IMG/VR virus record: IMGVR_UViG_3300033388_000805
Location: 1-49,825 of that record
Length of the DNA: 49,825 nucleotides
DNA from: a virus
Reading direction: 5' to 3' (one strand)
The number at the start of each line of letters is the position of its first letter. The stretch's first letter is position 1. Below are positions 25,405 through 33,295 of the stretch, piece after piece. The notes below the pieces were generated by a model. The model made no database searches. It was given only the letters and a program-made list of their open reading frames with translations, and was not told the origin of the DNA. The translations under genes and the position numbers were made by a program.

Positions 25405-25587
25405 ATGGAAAACTTAAACGAAACCATCTTTTGTCCAATGGATTGCGCCTGGTTATGTAAGGGGGGTTATATGCCTCCGAAGTGCGCCCGAGATGAATCC
25501 CCACAGTTCCTTAGAGAGCATTCCTTGAACGTCCCTATGAAATCCTTGACGTGTATCGAAGGAGAATTATATGAAACCAAGGAATAG
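25405..25587 (+). CDS. Early small Cys-rich protein
   Basis: The 60-residue product has CPMDCAWLCKGG, a further Cys at KCARDE and one at LTCIEG, which may bind zinc. ATG at 25405 follows AAGGAG. Its 3' end overlaps the next small gene by 17 bases. The function is unknown. Confidence 0.45.
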   Translation: MENLNETIFCPMDCAWLCKGGYMPPKCARDESPQFLREHSLNVPMKSLTCIEGELYETKE

Positions 25588-25723
25588 AAATCAAATAGGT
25601 GCTAAATTCATTCAGGATACCCATAAAAAGCTCATTGAACCCGAGGCGATAGTCTTGTGTCACTATGGGACGGAGTCGGTCTTAAAACGGCTGCCCTCGG
25701 GTGCTGTGAAGCGTGTAACCTGA
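25571..25723 (+). CDS. Early basic microprotein
   Basis: The 50-residue basic product (MKPRNRNQIGAKFIQ..., ending KRLPSGAVKRVT) starts at an ATG with GGAG seven bases upstream and overlaps the preceding gene. I recognise no family. The ribosome site and its place in a chain of overlapping frames support its being real. Confidence 0.4.
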   Translation: MKPRNRNQIGAKFIQDTHKKLIEPEAIVLCHYGTESVLKRLPSGAVKRVT

Positions 25724-25762
25724 TGGACAAAGTGGTTCCCGGTGGGAGCTATGGGGTAGAAT

Positions 25763-25780
25763 GGTAGACAATTGTATACA
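25763..25780. repeat. TGTATACA-type palindrome, copy 2
   Basis: GGTAGACAATTGTATACA has one intact arm and two changes in the other. It lies 25 bases before the start of the 25-residue gene at 25805. Confidence 0.5.
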
Positions 25781-25804
25781 CTTTTAAAGAACTAAGGAGG
25801 TAAC

Positions 25805-25882
25805 ATGGGCGCGATCAAGATATGGCTAAGGTGCATCATGGAAGAACTACAGAATGAACTCATGCGAGGTAACTATAGATGA
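25805..25882 (+). CDS. 25-residue early microprotein
   Basis: ATG at 25805 follows AAGGAGG with five bases of spacing, one of the best ribosome sites in the region. The product (MGAIKIWLRCIMEELQNELM...) is a single amphipathic helix. Its stop overlaps the next start as ATGA. Confidence 0.4.
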   Translation: MGAIKIWLRCIMEELQNELMRGNYR

Positions 25883-25983
25883 AAATGCTCGCAGATTGGT
25901 TCTTTGGTACCATTGTTGTAATACTATGTTCCTGTTTGGCTTTACTGACTATTAAAATGACTTACATTATATTGATTAAATAA
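25879..25983 (+). CDS. 34-residue membrane microprotein
   Basis: It starts four bases before the previous stop ends (ATGA). MKMLADWFFGTIVVILCSCL and the residues after it form one transmembrane helix, ending in a short hydrophobic tail. Early phage microproteins of this type can target host envelope functions, but nothing specific is visible here. Confidence 0.4.
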   Translation: MKMLADWFFGTIVVILCSCLALLTIKMTYIILIK

Positions 25984-25986
25984 CCC

Positions 25987-26004
25987 TGTATACAATTGTA
26001 TACA
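25987..26004. repeat. TGTATACAATTGTATACA, perfect copy
   Basis: This is the exact 18-bp palindrome from which the other copies differ by one or two bases. It lies three bases after one microgene and 16 bases before the next, in a position fit for an operator. Confidence 0.75.
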
Positions 26005-26020
26005 CCAGGAGGCACACTAA

Positions 26021-26155
26021 GTGAAATCCAAGATCAAAAAGAGTCAAATCAAGGAATTGAACCGCTTCGGTAAACGTCTAATCAACGGGCATAAACCGAG
26101 CGGAACCAAGGTATTTAACCTGAGTCAAGACAAGAGGAATAGGTGGGAACGATGA
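26021..26155 (+). CDS. Early basic microprotein, GTG start
   Basis: The 44-residue product is very basic (KSKIKKSQIKELNRFGKRLI..., ending QDKRNRWER), suggesting nucleic-acid binding. The GTG at 26021 follows CAGGAGG. Its stop overlaps the next ATG (ATGA). Confidence 0.45.
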   Translation: MKSKIKKSQIKELNRFGKRLINGHKPSGTKVFNLSQDKRNRWER

Positions 26156-26319
26156 TTGGGCAATACAGTCATACTGAGATGTTAAGTATGCGTAATATTG
26201 TATCTACTGTATCCCAATTGAATCGTGGTTATATTATAAGGCGTGTAAGTCGTACTATAAACTATTATAGACAGCACAATGATACCTCATGGACAAATTA
26301 TAATTGTCGGGTAGTATAA
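26152..26319 (+). CDS. Early hypothetical protein before the RNA polymerase
   Basis: The 55-residue product is basic and rich in Ser, Tyr and Arg (MIGQYSHTEMLSMRNIVSTV..., GYIIRRVSRTINYYRQHND). It starts through ATGA overlap with the previous gene. A TTGTATACAA half-palindrome follows at 26322, between it and the polymerase gene. No family is recognised. Confidence 0.4.
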   Translation: MIGQYSHTEMLSMRNIVSTVSQLNRGYIIRRVSRTINYYRQHNDTSWTNYNCRVV

Positions 26320-26352
26320 CTTTGTATACAACTCGATTTAAGGAGAATAACA

Positions 26353-29040
26353 TTGGAAGCAATTGAAACGGAATCCCGACAAGTCCTCTGGGAGAAACAA
26401 ATGATGTCATCGGGGGTAGACAGGTATTTCCTGGGTATCGCCAGGGCTAAACAGAAGCGGAACAAGGATGGTGTCTTCGTTACTATCCGAGATGAAGCTA
26501 ATACGTCATATGGTGTGAATATGCTCAGGTACTACGTCCAGAGTATCAGGGATACCTTAGCTTTAGATATTAAACAGGCTAAGGGTAAAGCAGGGACTAC
26601 CCCGATTGCCTGGGAGTACCTCAGTAGATTGAACCTTGAGACTGTCGCCTTTATTACCGCTAAGTGCATTATCAATGGTATCAGTAGTACCTCGAAGTTA
26701 ACCGCCTTGGTATCCAAGATAGCCACCAGGGTTGAAGATAACGCCCGCTTTGAGGCGTTCGAGAAGGATGACAAGAAGTACCTCCAGAGTACCCTACGAT
26801 ACCTCAAGGATCGCAAGGTTAATGACTATAGAACCAAGAAAGAAACCCTTCTGCAATCAAGTATTAAATCAGAGAAGATCAAAACATGGAACGAGTGGCC
26901 TAATAAGCACAAGGTACACATCGGGGTTGCGTTACTTGAGGCATTTATCCGGGCTACCTCTGATTACGCTGAGGGTAGACGTATACATGGCTCAGGGTTA
27001 GTTGAGAAACACGCCCAAAGGAACCGCGGGAAGACTATCTACATCGTCATGGGTACAACTAAGGCGTTCGAGTGGATAGCAGCGAACCATGAAGTTATGC
27101 AAGATATGCTCCCTGATTTCATGCCTTGTATAGAACCCCCCTTAGATTGGGAGTCTCCGACGTTAGGGGGATTCCACACAAGGGAAATGCAAAGACGGAA
27201 ACCCTTGGTTAAGATGCAGAGGAAATGCTATTTGCATAACATGGCTAAGACTATCCAGCAGATGCCCACGTTCTATAGTGCTGTGAATACCCTCCAGAAG
27301 ACAGCCTGGGAAGTGAATACAATTGTATACAACCAAATGATCAGGGAGTTCAAAAGGCGAGATGGCGTAGATATGCCTCAGCCTGAACCTTATGTAGTAC
27401 CCCCGAGTCCTTTACCTGAATGGGAGAAGGGTACTATGACCGGGAAGGAGTTCAGGGAGTTCAAGATCAGACAGAAACAAGAGCTATCCCTTGAGGCGAA
27501 GTCTGAGTACGCCTCGTGGCACATGGATAAACGCCGGTTAGAACTCTTGGAGTCCGAAAGGGTTTCCAAGGCGATGCACATAAGTAGAACACTGAATATG
27601 GCAAGGAGGTTACTGTATGAAGAGGAAATCTATTTCGTTTGGACCGCTGATTTTAGGGGTCGCTTATACGCTTGTGGCACAGCCTTATCCCCACAAGGTA
27701 CGGAAAAGGCCAAGGCTCTCCTTCGTTTCAAAGAGGGGAAGCGATTGGGGTCGTCTGGGTTTAAACATCTGTGTATACATGCCTGCGGATGCTTCGGGAA
27801 TGATAAAATACCACTTCCTGAACGTATTTCTTGGGTACTCGACCATACCCAGGAGATAGTAGCCACAGGTAACGACCCAGAGGAAACCAGGGACTTCTGG
27901 AAGCAAGCTGATAAACCCTATAGCTTCCTTGCGGTATGCCTGGAGTTAGCTGAATGTATACAATTGAATACAGAGGAGAGAAAAGATTATGTTTCATATA
28001 TTCCTTGCGCCCAAGATGGTTCATGTAATGGTATCCAGCATTATAGTGCTATGCTCTGTGATCCAATTGGTGCTAAGTCTGTTAATCTTGTTGATTCTGT
28101 TGTACCTTCCGATATATATACTGATGTCGGTGATAGGGTACTGTATTGGCTGAATTACGCTGTGGAAAACAGGAAGAAATTCGATGGTCACGAGTGGTCC
28201 TATAGCATGAATATAGATCATCTCATGGCTGAACTCTGGCTTAAACACGGTATCGAAAGGAGTTGTACAAAGAAACCTACGATGGTTATACCCTATGGTG
28301 GAACCAAGATAGCCTGTCGGGACTCCTGCTATAAGTATCTCATAGAAACCGATGAGAAACGCCTGAAAGTAGACGGAGACTATAGGAACCCGTTCAAGGA
28401 TATAACTATCCCAGGGGATGGTGACACTGATCCTGAGAAATACGCCATAACTTATCTGCATCATCTGGTCTGGCTAGCCCTGGATGAAGTCGTGATAGCC
28501 GCCAGGGTAGCCATGAAATTCCTAAAAGATGTTACTAAGGTAGTAGTCAGGGATGGAGACCAAGGAAGTATCCTGAAATGGACTACTCCCACGGGTTTCG
28601 TGGTGTACATGGACATAAAGAACACTAAGGATACCCGAGTTGAAACCCAATTAGACGGGAGGTTACGTCTGCATTTCAAGGAAGAACTCAATAAAATAGA
28701 TACGTACCGTATGGGAACCGGAATTGCCCCTAATTTCGTTCATAGTATGGACTCCAGCCACCTCCAGTTGTGCGTTGCGACAGCGAATGACCTCGGAATT
28801 ACTGATTTCGCCTGTGTTCATGACTCATTTGGTACCCATGCGGGGGATTGTAGCATGTTACATGCTGTAATTCGGAGTACTTTCTGTGAATTACACAAGG
28901 AAAACCTCCTGGAAGCCTTCTGGAAGGAACAAGCAGGGTATAAACCGGAGCTTCGAAAGGACTTCCCAGAGATAAAACAGGTGAAACGTAAGGGTTTCAG
29001 GTTGAAATCCGTGTTAGACTCAACGCATTTCTTTAGATAA
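26353..29040 (+). CDS. T7-type single-subunit RNA polymerase
   Basis: The 895-residue protein (883 in T7) transcribes middle and late genes. Visible motifs in order: DFRGRLYA near residue 433; motif A AQDGSCNGIQHYSAM with catalytic Asp about residue 555; the O-helix region CTKKPTMVIPYGG with Lys640 and Tyr648, spaced as T7 Lys631 and Tyr639; a specificity-loop region (TQLDGRLRLHF) before GIAPNFVHSMD; and motif C VHDSFGTH with Asp about 824. Start is TTG at 26353, eight bases after AAGGAG, with no better ATG. Two TGTATACA-type palindromes lie inside the gene. It ends at a UUCG terminator. Confidence 0.95.
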   Translation: MEAIETESRQVLWEKQMMSSGVDRYFLGIARAKQKRNKDGVFVTIRDEANTSYGVNMLRYYVQSIRDTLALDIKQAKGKAGTTPIAWEYLSRLNLETVAFITAKCIINGISSTSKLTALVSKIATRVEDNARFEAFEKDDKKYLQSTLRYLKDRKVNDYRTKKETLLQSSIKSEKIKTWNEWPNKHKVHIGVALLEAFIRATSDYAEGRRIHGSGLVEKHAQRNRGKTIYIVMGTTKAFEWIAANHEVMQDMLPDFMPCIEPPLDWESPTLGGFHTREMQRRKPLVKMQRKCYLHNMAKTIQQMPTFYSAVNTLQKTAWEVNTIVYNQMIREFKRRDGVDMPQPEPYVVPPSPLPEWEKGTMTGKEFREFKIRQKQELSLEAKSEYASWHMDKRRLELLESERVSKAMHISRTLNMARRLLYEEEIYFVWTADFRGRLYACGTALSPQGTEKAKALLRFKEGKRLGSSGFKHLCIHACGCFGNDKIPLPERISWVLDHTQEIVATGNDPEETRDFWKQADKPYSFLAVCLELAECIQLNTEERKDYVSYIPCAQDGSCNGIQHYSAMLCDPIGAKSVNLVDSVVPSDIYTDVGDRVLYWLNYAVENRKKFDGHEWSYSMNIDHLMAELWLKHGIERSCTKKPTMVIPYGGTKIACRDSCYKYLIETDEKRLKVDGDYRNPFKDITIPGDGDTDPEKYAITYLHHLVWLALDEVVIAARVAMKFLKDVTKVVVRDGDQGSILKWTTPTGFVVYMDIKNTKDTRVETQLDGRLRLHFKEELNKIDTYRMGTGIAPNFVHSMDSSHLQLCVATANDLGITDFACVHDSFGTHAGDCSMLHAVIRSTFCELHKENLLEAFWKEQAGYKPELRKDFPEIKQVKRKGFRLKSVLDSTHFFR
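27314..27331. repeat. TGTATACA-type palindrome, inside RNA polymerase
   Basis: TGAATACAATTGTATACA, one base from perfect, lies within the polymerase coding sequence and encodes part of NTIVYN. Its retention inside a gene argues that the DNA sequence itself is selected or mobile. Confidence 0.55.
27955..27972. repeat. TGTATACA-type palindrome, second inside RNA polymerase
   Basis: TGTATACAATTGAATACA, one base from perfect, lies in codons for ECIQLNTE shortly before motif A. It is the same variant as the copy at 29125. Confidence 0.55.
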
Positions 29041-29066
29041 TACTAAATAATACCACAGTTGCACCT

Positions 29067-29094
29067 CGGGGAGCCTTCGGGTTCCCCGTCTTTT
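29067..29094 (+). terminator. Early terminator with UUCG loop
   Basis: CGGGGAGCC, loop TTCG, then GGTTCCCCG and TCTTTT: a nine-pair stem (one G-U) closed by the very stable UUCG loop. It follows the RNA polymerase gene and precedes the phage promoters, so it probably ends host-polymerase transcription, like T7 TE. Confidence 0.85.
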
Positions 29095-29124
29095 CTGTTT
29101 CAGGTGCGTTCTGGGGGCCTCTGA

Positions 29125-29142
29125 TGTATACAATTGAATACA
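29125..29142. repeat. TGTATACA-type palindrome before promoter
   Basis: TGTATACAATTGAATACA, one mismatch, sits between the early terminator and the first phage promoter at 29150. Confidence 0.6.
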
Positions 29143-29149
29143 GATTGAA

Positions 29150-29169
29150 TTAACTACACCCCCTAGTAG
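29150..29169 (+). promoter_or_regulatory. Phage-polymerase promoter (variant)
   Basis: TTAACTACACCCCCTAGTAG differs from the 22222 copy at three positions in the CCC/CTC block but keeps TTAACTAC and CTAGTAG in register. It is the first of two promoters driving ligase and the DNA-metabolism genes. Confidence 0.6.
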
Positions 29170-29191
29170 TAACAACAGTCTGTACTCCGGT

Positions 29192-29209
29192 TGTATACAA
29201 TTGTATTCA
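29192..29209. repeat. TGTATACA-type palindrome between promoters
   Basis: TGTATACAATTGTATTCA, one mismatch, lies between the tandem phage promoters at 29150 and 29220. Confidence 0.6.
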
Positions 29210-29219
29210 CTCTGGGTAA

Positions 29220-29239
29220 ATAACTACCCCCTCTAGTAG
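29220..29239 (+). promoter_or_regulatory. Phage-polymerase promoter upstream of ligase
   Basis: ATAACTACCCCCTCTAGTAG matches the 22222 copy except at the first base. It lies 41 bases before the ligase start and should serve the middle genes. Confidence 0.7.
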
Positions 29240-29279
29240 TACAGACCGGGTACATAACTTATTAATACAAAGGAGTTCC

Positions 29280-30584
29280 ATGACAGTAGCTTTCTACGAT
29301 TTAATCCAGCAGTTAATCGGGGTAGGCTCCAAGGAGCAACTAAGGGTACTAACCGAGCATAAAGACTCAGAAGATATCAAGGAGTTATTCCGGTTAATGC
29401 TCTGTCCGTCTATCGTGTATAATATCAAGAAGGTTCCTAAGGAATTACCTAATGCTTACTACCGGATGGTAGAGGATATTGAATTAATAGATAAGATTGA
29501 ATCTCTATTAAGACAGGATCTTAGGGGTAAGAATTTAGATAATGAAATAGGGCGTATTTCTGGTCATTGCACTCGTACTTTATCAGAAGTCCTATCCTGG
29601 GTATTAGACAGGAAAAACCCAGCGAAAATTGGGAAGTCCCTCGTGAATAAAGTCTGGCCTGACCTCGTGCGTACCCAGGTTTACATGGGTGCAGTCAGTG
29701 GTTCACCTGTGAACCTTGAAAGGCTCCCATGGTCTACAGGTGTATCAGTCCAGGTTAAAGAGGACGGTATGGCTATCCTGGTTGACTACTTAGATGGAAC
29801 CCCGGTGGCTATCAGGACACGCCAGGGGAATAGAATAGATCAGTATATCCCGAAGTTCTTCTCGAGGTTACGTCCTTGTGGTTCTTGGAATGGCACAGTA
29901 CACCATGAGTTATACGTCTGGGATACCGAGGAAGATAAACCCTTGGATCGTAAGACAGGTAACGGGTTGATTAACAAGTGCGTTAAGAACGGCTGCCCTC
30001 AGCCTGGTGTAGACAATTGTATACAGTCTGTTATACTTGATCATTATTCTGGTGGGCACCAAGGTAATAGATACAGATATCTAATGAATTTCATCTCCCC
30101 TTGGTCCCGTAGAGTACACCAGGAAACCTTTTATTCCCTCAGCGATGCCCGAGCGTACACCCAGAAGTTAATCCAGGCAGGACATGAAGGGACAGTCTGT
30201 AAAGATCCCTCGAAGCCTTTCAAAGATGGTAAGCCTTGGTGGAATGTGAAGATCAAGAATGAATTCGAGGTAGAGCTAAGGGTTATCGGTTGGAAAGCCC
30301 ATAGTAAAGACTCAGATAAGCTCGGGTCACTATTATGCCAATCTGAGGATTGTATCTTACAGGTATCTGTTGGGTCTGGCTTCTCAGACGAACAACGAGA
30401 AGACCCTTGGGTATATATAGGGTGTATCATCACAGTACGTGCTGAGTCAGTTATCAGGAATAAAGGTAAGAAGAAACCATCGTTGTATCTCCCAAGGTTC
30501 ATTGAGATACGACCAGAGAAAATGAGGGCAGATACTTATCATAAAATTAAGGAACAAGAGGAGGCTTCAAGAAATGTATCCTAA
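29280..30584 (+). CDS. ATP-dependent DNA ligase
   Basis: The 434-residue protein joins nicks, for example between Okazaki fragments. Motif I is VQVKEDGM with the nucleotide-accepting Lys at residue 160; further motifs are HHELYVW (III), EGTVCKDP (IV) and WWNVKIK (V), in the right order. A C-terminal OB-fold region follows. T7 ligase is shorter (359 residues); the extra N-terminal 130 residues are helical, as in several larger phage ligases. ATG at 29280 follows AAGGAG. One TGTATACA-type palindrome lies inside at 30008. Confidence 0.9.
   Translation: MTVAFYDLIQQLIGVGSKEQLRVLTEHKDSEDIKELFRLMLCPSIVYNIKKVPKELPNAYYRMVEDIELIDKIESLLRQDLRGKNLDNEIGRISGHCTRTLSEVLSWVLDRKNPAKIGKSLVNKVWPDLVRTQVYMGAVSGSPVNLERLPWSTGVSVQVKEDGMAILVDYLDGTPVAIRTRQGNRIDQYIPKFFSRLRPCGSWNGTVHHELYVWDTEEDKPLDRKTGNGLINKCVKNGCPQPGVDNCIQSVILDHYSGGHQGNRYRYLMNFISPWSRRVHQETFYSLSDARAYTQKLIQAGHEGTVCKDPSKPFKDGKPWWNVKIKNEFEVELRVIGWKAHSKDSDKLGSLLCQSEDCILQVSVGSGFSDEQREDPWVYIGCIITVRAESVIRNKGKKKPSLYLPRFIEIRPEKMRADTYHKIKEQEEASRNVS
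30008..30025. repeat. TGTATACA-type palindrome inside ligase
   Basis: TGTAGACAATTGTATACA, one mismatch, encodes part of GVDNCIQS in the ligase, between motifs III and IV. Confidence 0.55.
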
Positions 30585-30843
30585 AGTAAAGAACTGCGTA
30601 TCATCAAGAGGTAATCCTGTCCCTAACCAGTTCATTATCGAGACTGCCAAGGGGACGTTCTTTCAATCTTATAGCAGCACTATAGCTTACAAAATGGCTA
30701 ACGGAGAGGTACGCCTGGATAAGACTTATTGGAGCTACTCAAGTTCAACCGGGAAATACCGTAATGACTTCCTTGGGGAAGGTATAGCGGAAACCAGGGC
30801 GAAGATCAAGTCTGGTGAGTATTCGTTATGGGATCTTAATTGA
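30574..30843 (+). CDS. Small conserved-type phage protein
   Basis: The 89-residue product contains FFQSYSSTIAYKM, GEVRLDKTYWSYSSSTGKYR and a final helix (AETRAKIKSGEYSLWDLN). This FQSY..IA....V.LD..YW.YS pattern is familiar from small proteins of many phages, function unknown. The ATG overlaps the ligase end by 11 bases and follows GAGGAGG. Confidence 0.55.
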   Translation: MYPKVKNCVSSRGNPVPNQFIIETAKGTFFQSYSSTIAYKMANGEVRLDKTYWSYSSSTGKYRNDFLGEGIAETRAKIKSGEYSLWDLN

Positions 30844-30861
30844 TGTAGATAAGGGGGTTAT

Positions 30862-31086
30862 ATGGGCTTTAATGAAAAAGACGTGATACAACAGTGGTAC
30901 GATGTGGTGTTACCTCGTGTACATGAGATATACGAATCAGACTACGTTATTGATGTGCCTGCCAGGAGTGAATCATTTAATGACCTAGTTGATTCCTTGG
31001 CCAGCGCTGGAATCATAGAGTGGGAATTAGCCGGGAATATATGTCTCCCTGATATATTTGAACACGAGTTCCACCCGATGTTATAA
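30862..31086 (+). CDS. Hypothetical protein
   Basis: The 74-residue acidic product (MGFNEKDVIQQWYDVVLPRV..., FNDLVDSLASAGIIEWELAG) is largely helical. It follows AGGGGG and precedes the primase. I do not recognise it; its place suggests a small replication-region accessory. Confidence 0.5.
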   Translation: MGFNEKDVIQQWYDVVLPRVHEIYESDYVIDVPARSESFNDLVDSLASAGIIEWELAGNICLPDIFEHEFHPML

Positions 31087-31101
31087 CACAAGGAGGTACT
31101 T

Positions 31102-31911
31102 ATGGAAATACACCCTGAGGATTACACTGAGTACACAAAGAAACTCACTGTTGGTCAGACCCGTAAAGTACCCCACAAAGAATGCAGCAATAGCAACGTC
31201 CTACGCATAGAGAATTCTATCGAAGGGTTGAAATTCTATTGCTTTAAATGCCGAGATTATACCTTTGAGTCCTCCTTCAATTCCCCAAGGGAAAGAGCCA
31301 GGAGACAAGAGTCATTCGATGCTTACCGAGAAGCGAAAGCTAAGGTCAACTACGACCTACCGCTGGATTTCTCCCACACGATTCCATCGAAGGCCCTTGC
31401 TTGGTTAGGCCAGGGAGGTTGGACCATTGGTATGATCCGGTGTTACAATATAGGTTACTCTGAGAAGTTACACCGGGTAGTTATCCCGGTTGGTAATTCA
31501 GGGTACATAGCAAGGGCGGTTGAGTCATGGCAATCGCCTAAGTATCTAGAGAAGGTTCCTAAGGGTGCTATGTGGGAATCTTGTATAGAATTAGCGAATA
31601 AAGTAGCTACTGATGGAGAGACTAATAATCCGATGTCATGTGTTGTATGCGAAGATATCCTATCCGCTGGAAGATGCGGGGAATACATCAAGGCGTACGC
31701 CCTGCTTGGAACCTCTCTAGATACTACCCAATTATCCGTTCTGATGAAATACCAGAAAATTTTCTTGTGGTTAGACCCTGACAAGGGTGGACGACAAGGG
31801 GTAAAACAGGCGGTTAATAGACTAAGAATGTTCTCTGAGGTACAGATAGTGAATTCCCCAGTGGACCCCAAGAAGTTAACTAATGAACAGATTAAGGAGT
31901 ACCTAAGATGA
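31102..31911 (+). CDS. DNA primase (stand-alone, Toprim)
   Basis: The 269-residue protein makes RNA primers. An N-terminal zinc site is formed by His25, Cys28, Cys47 and Cys50. The Toprim domain has CVVCEDILSAGR (Glu184) and FLWLDPDKGG (Asp225, Asp227). In T7 primase and helicase are one protein, gp4; here the primase ends on its own stop and the helicase follows after one small gene, as in several marine T7-like phages. ATG at 31102 follows AAGGAGG. Confidence 0.85.
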   Translation: MEIHPEDYTEYTKKLTVGQTRKVPHKECSNSNVLRIENSIEGLKFYCFKCRDYTFESSFNSPRERARRQESFDAYREAKAKVNYDLPLDFSHTIPSKALAWLGQGGWTIGMIRCYNIGYSEKLHRVVIPVGNSGYIARAVESWQSPKYLEKVPKGAMWESCIELANKVATDGETNNPMSCVVCEDILSAGRCGEYIKAYALLGTSLDTTQLSVLMKYQKIFLWLDPDKGGRQGVKQAVNRLRMFSEVQIVNSPVDPKKLTNEQIKEYLR

Positions 31912-32081
31912 TTATTGAAACGAAAACTAAAATTATGATGCCTATTATCTCCAACGACGCACGCCACGAGGTATGTAAGAGAGCAGATTGTACTAATATT
32001 GAATGCGAGGATTGTATCTTTGAAATAGAAGATGACTTAGACCTCTATAAGACGCTCAGAGATTTTGTAAATAAGGACTAA
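31908..32081 (+). CDS. Small Cys-rich protein between primase and helicase
   Basis: The 57-residue product has VCKRADCTNIECEDCIFE, four cysteines spaced as in a small zinc-binding knuckle, then an acidic helix. It starts four bases before the primase stop ends (ATGA). It lies exactly where T7 gp4 has its primase-helicase linker, which may be chance. Function unknown. Confidence 0.5.
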   Translation: MIIETKTKIMMPIISNDARHEVCKRADCTNIECEDCIFEIEDDLDLYKTLRDFVNKD

Positions 32082-32082
32082 T

Positions 32083-33267
32083 ATGTTCATAGATAAAACA
32101 CTCTTGCAACTCATGGGTACTAAGAAGGGATGGTCGAAGTTATGGTCTTGTATCCCACTGGACCGCTTCGATAAGGAAGTACGTCTAATCCTGTCATCCC
32201 TGAATAAGTACTGGAGGGACACAGAGGATACAGACCAGATTGATATCGAGGTATTCTCCTTGAAGTTCTTCTTGTGGCACACTCTGGACCCTGAGGAACG
32301 TAAGGTTTACCAAGGGTTAATCCAGATAATCACAGAGGAAATAGACCAGGATACCGCTAAGGTAATAACCAGAGAGTTACGCCTGATGGAATTCAATAAG
32401 GAGGTGGAGGATGCACAGAATAGATACGCAGTTGGGGAGGACATTGATCTATACGAAAGAGTCCGATCCTGCGTTACTGAATATGAACAGGATGTGCGGA
32501 AGTCTGTGGACTCCTCGTATTGTACAGCGAGTATCCAAGAAATCATTGAGGAATCTACCCAAGGTACCAGCCTTCTATGGAGTCTTGACTGCCTTAATAG
32601 GTCAATGCCGGACTTACGAACAGGTAAGCAGATATTGGTTGGAGCAAGACCAGGGAAAGGAAAGACCTCCTTCGTTGCAGACCAAGTTGTACACTTCACA
32701 AGATCCCCTTGGGTCCAACGAGATAAAAGACCTATCGTATGGTTCAATAATGAAGGAAAGAAAATCATGCAGCAGAGAAGGAATTCCAGCGGATCGTCGG
32801 TGGACCTGATATGCTACAGATATATGATATCCATGGTAAAGACTATGCGTACCTTGAACGAATCATTGATAGAGAAAGACCCTCCGTTGTCGTCTGGGAC
32901 ATGCTCGATAATGTCCAGGGTAATCCAGGAAGTAGAGGTACTGACAGAACAGACCAAAGACTTGAGGGATTATATCAGTGGGGCAGAGAGTCTGCCGTTA
33001 TCTATGACTTCTTATCTCTTCCGACATCACAGGTATCGGTTGAGGGGGCGGGATTACAATGGATTCCTGACTCTGCTCTCAAGGACTCCAAGACTGGAAA
33101 GCAAGGTGCTTGTGATGCGATACTCACAATTGGAACTGATGACCGCCCTGGGTTTGACCGGAGTAGATTCATGTACTTCCCTAAGACTAAATCCCAAGCG
33201 GTCCCTGGGGCGTTCGCTGATTGTCGCACTGAGGTCGTTTTTAACTCGGCTACGAGTAACTATTTAA
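32083..33267 (+). CDS. Replicative helicase, N-terminal part (frame-broken)
   Basis: Residues 1-231 read as a DnaB/T7-gp4-like helicase: helical N-terminus, then LVGARPGKGKTSF (Walker A, 186-198) and PIVWFNNEGKKIMQQ. After about residue 231 the frame stops resembling a helicase, although it stays open to 33267. The rest of the helicase, including Walker B, is in another frame from about 32760. Between NNEG and the next recognisable motif (IYDIHG) some 25-45 residues normal for the family are missing. This points to a deletion with a frameshift, or an assembly fault. Confidence 0.7.
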   Translation: MFIDKTLLQLMGTKKGWSKLWSCIPLDRFDKEVRLILSSLNKYWRDTEDTDQIDIEVFSLKFFLWHTLDPEERKVYQGLIQIITEEIDQDTAKVITRELRLMEFNKEVEDAQNRYAVGEDIDLYERVRSCVTEYEQDVRKSVDSSYCTASIQEIIEESTQGTSLLWSLDCLNRSMPDLRTGKQILVGARPGKGKTSFVADQVVHFTRSPWVQRDKRPIVWFNNEGKKIMQQRRNSSGSSVDLICYRYMISMVKTMRTLNESLIEKDPPLSSGTCSIMSRVIQEVEVLTEQTKDLRDYISGAESLPLSMTSYLFRHHRYRLRGRDYNGFLTLLSRTPRLESKVLVMRYSQLELMTALGLTGVDSCTSLRLNPKRSLGRSLIVALRSFLTRLRVTI

Positions 33268-33284
33268 ATCCAAAGGTGGTATGA
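32811..33284 (+). CDS. Replicative helicase, C-terminal part (other frame)
   Basis: Upstream of the first ATG this frame already reads EFQRIVGGPD from about 32781, and it is open from 32754. It continues with IYDIHGKDYAYLERII, Walker B PSVVVWDMLDN (Asp30 of this part), LPTSQVSVEGAG and an arginine-finger-like DRSRFMYFPKTKS. Together these are the second half of a RecA-type replicative helicase. If made separately, the ATG at 32811 has only a weak GGTGG in front. No classic slippery heptamer is visible at the frame change. Confidence 0.65.
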   Translation: MLQIYDIHGKDYAYLERIIDRERPSVVVWDMLDNVQGNPGSRGTDRTDQRLEGLYQWGRESAVIYDFLSLPTSQVSVEGAGLQWIPDSALKDSKTGKQGACDAILTIGTDDRPGFDRSRFMYFPKTKSQAVPGAFADCRTEVVFNSATSNYLNPKVV

Positions 33285-33295
33285 TGGAGGATTGT

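Noticed and set aside
27630-28691. Several reverse-strand ORFs across the RNA polymerase gene
   Set aside because: They lie opposite highly conserved polymerase codons, overlap each other in different frames and have no ribosome sites; they are shadows.
32754-32790. Programmed -1 frameshift in the helicase
   Set aside because: The frame change is in the right direction, but there is no XXXYYYZ heptamer or clear downstream structure, and residues of the family are missing, which favours a deletion.
32411-32809. 132-codon + strand ORF within the helicase gene
   Set aside because: It is the third frame over the helicase, with no helicase-like motif and no ribosome site.
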